From contig OZ059894.1 in assembly GCA_964057225.1 (NCBI GenBank), positions 3,720,001 through 3,784,000 of the forward strand: a stretch of 64,000 nt of DNA, written 5' to 3'. A program made the position numbers and the translations under genes. This document shows, in pieces, positions 63,301 through 64,000 of this stretch. The notes under the pieces were generated by a model that made no database searches, had not been told where the DNA came from, and saw nothing but the letters and a program-made list of their open reading frames with translations. Position 1 is the stretch's first letter, and the number at the start of each line of letters is the position of its first letter. Origin of the DNA: Auanema rhodensis. Lineage: Eukaryota > Nematoda > Chromadorea > Rhabditida > Rhabditidae.

Positions 63301-64000
63301 AGCAATGTTGAGTGTACATGGAAACTCAACATACACTAATGCATCATTTTTCAAACGATCATAACTAATTTTTGTATTAAGCGTTTCTCAATGTAGTATA
63401 GTGCATTCGATGCGGATTTTTAAGCTGCATCGATCTGTGTTATCAGATTTGCGCTAGCTTAAAAATGCACCGAGATATCAACTGATATATGTTCACACTT
63501 ATATCCTCGATTTTCACCCTGAAGAATTAATTTTTTCGTTGAATAACAATGTCCATCGTCTTTGCCTTGAAAAAAGGAATCTAAAAACATCTACTTTTTG
63601 CTAAATTATTTTGAAATTTTTCGAAAAAATTTTTGTCAAAATGTTTTTGGAAGCAATGTTGAGTGTACATGGAAACTCAACATACACTAATGCATCATTT
63701 TTCAAACGATCATAACTAATTTTTGTATTAAGCGTTTCTCAATGTAGTATAGTGCATTCAATGCGGATTTTTAAGCTGCATCGATCTGTGTTATCAGATT
63801 TGCGCTAGCTTAAAAATGCACCGAGATATCAACTGATATAAGTTCACACTTATATCCTCGATTTTCACCCTGAAGAATTAATTTTTTCGTTGAATAACAA
63901 TGTCCATCGTCTTTGCCTTGAAAAAAGGAATCTAAAAACATCTACTTTTTGCTAAATTATTTTGAAATTTTTCGAAAAAATTTTTGTCAAAATGTTTTTG
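60371..64000 (+). repeat. 7-monomer HOR, second unit cut by window end, period 2,457 bp
   Basis: Copies 173-175 match copies 180-182. gaatgacatc recurs at 60,379/62,836 (by landmark), tttgctttg copies start at 60,722/63,179, and gcattcaatg has its A at 61,303/63,760, all exactly 2,457 apart. Private changes are gctagatt near 61,146, gtactaag near 62,325, gatctatg and gatctttg. Copies 176-179 of the first unit include a C34/T163/T230 type from region B. Only three full copies and 120 bp of the second unit are inside the window. Confidence 0.88.
63881..64000 (+). repeat. Partial monomer at the right window edge (copy 183)
   Basis: The first 120 bases of a standard aacaatg, A60 copy. It ends at monomer base 120 because the window ends, not because the array does. 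Confidence 0.97.

Larger units (their letters stand above)
1..64000 (+). repeat. 351-bp tandem satellite array, 182.3 copies, head to tail
   Basis: The motif gttgaataac recurs at 9, 360, 711, 1062, 1413 and so on to 63,889, always 351 bases apart apart from two single-base losses. The span from 9 to 63,889 is 182 x 351 minus 2, which accounts for every base. All copies have the same orientation and nothing is inserted between them. I saw no protein gene, RNA gene, transposon remnant or unique spacer; stop codons interrupt all useful frames in each copy. Such arrays form centromeric, pericentromeric or other heterochromatin in eukaryotes; that location is inferred, since the window contains no flanking sequence. 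Both window edges lie inside the array, so its true length is greater than 64 kb. I do not recognise the satellite family. The + strand is arbitrary. Confidence 0.99.
50543..64000 (+). repeat. Region D: T37/A48-marked monomers (copies 145-183)
   Basis: Many copies occur in pairs: one with A at 48 (aaaaaagaaatc), T134 and gtcggtct, followed by one with T at 37 (tttgctttg). The pairs start at 50,894, 51,596, 52,649, 53,351, 55,457, 56,159, 58,616, 60,371 and 62,828. Between them are older-looking copies similar to regions A and C. Copies 163-166 (56,861-58,264) form a run of catcgatc copies, two of which (164, 165) share A at base 84. Confidence 0.65.

Noticed and set aside
1-64000. CRISPR array
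   Set aside because: There are no short repeats separated by unique spacers; the whole 351-bp unit is repeated with no variable spacer.
1-64000. Tandem array of a small RNA or rRNA gene
   Set aside because: The unit has no recognisable rRNA, 5S, tRNA or snRNA sequence, no internal A/B-box arrangement I could recognise, and substitutions hit the hairpins without compensation.
1-64000. Transposon or MITE origin of the unit from its inverted repeats
   Set aside because: The dyads are internal and short, there are no terminal inverted repeats at a consistent unit boundary, no target-site duplications, and no copy is flanked by other sequence.
1-64000. Assembly artefact as the sole explanation of the HORs
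   Set aside because: Units differ by private substitutions (for example 3,647, 44,493 and 53,424) and have different lengths and chimeric joints, which simple duplication of contigs would not give. It cannot be fully excluded for the two 12-monomer units without read evidence.
1-64000. Telomeric repeats or an array edge
   Set aside because: No short G-rich repeat and no degenerating monomers occur at either end; both window edges cut ordinary monomers.

Overview
The whole 64,000-base window is one uninterrupted tandem satellite array. The repeat unit is 351 bp, all copies run in the same direction, and the window holds 182 complete copies (1-63,880) plus the first 120 bp of copy 183 (63,881-64,000). 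Copy k starts at 351(k-1)+1 through copy 9, one base earlier than that formula for copies 10-13, and two bases earlier from copy 14 on. Copies 9 and 13 each lack one base; I saw no other net length change. I see no protein gene, RNA gene, transposon, CRISPR array or unique-sequence island. The monomer is about 31% G+C. A long, homogeneous, AT-rich array of this kind points to centromeric, pericentromeric or other constitutive heterochromatin of a eukaryote. I do not recognise the satellite family or the species. An insect is only a guess from the general look of the sequence.

Copies differ from each other at a limited set of diagnostic sites. Typing each copy at these sites by eye divides the array into four regions: (A) 1 to about 25.27 kb, a mosaic of many types; (B) about 25.27-38.6 kb, dominated by copies reading aacattg near monomer base 20 and containing the most divergent copies; (C) about 38.6-50.5 kb, dominated by two alternating types; (D) about 50.5-64 kb, marked by paired copies with a T at base 37 or an A at base 48.

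On top of the monomer there are higher-order repeats (HORs), meaning blocks of several monomers duplicated as a unit and still almost identical. The clear ones have 4 monomers (1,403 bp, 2.46-5.26 kb), 2 (702 bp, 5-6.3 kb), 3 (1,053 bp, 6.67-8.77 kb), 4 (1,404 bp, 10.2-13 kb), 12 (4,212 bp, 10.6-19.2 kb), 6 (2,106 bp, 28.1-32.3 kb), 2 (32.3-33.7 kb), 4 (37.6-40.4 kb), 10 (3,510 bp, 39.0-46.0 kb), 5 (1,755 bp, 50.5-54.1 kb), 13 (4,563 bp offset, 49.5-56.9 kb) and 7 (2,457 bp, 60.4 kb to the window end). Several are nested, and several junctions fall inside monomers, producing chimeric copies, as expected of unequal crossover or a similar recombination process.

Inside the monomer there are six short inverted repeats, a run of A/T tracts spaced about one helical turn apart, and no CpG depletion. 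Many diagnostic sites are CpG/TpG or CpG/CpA alternatives. Several diagnostic sites also make or break the inverted repeats. Copy types, HOR limits and base counts come from reading by eye, not from an alignment, so individual boundaries may be off by tens of bases and some private substitutions will have been missed.
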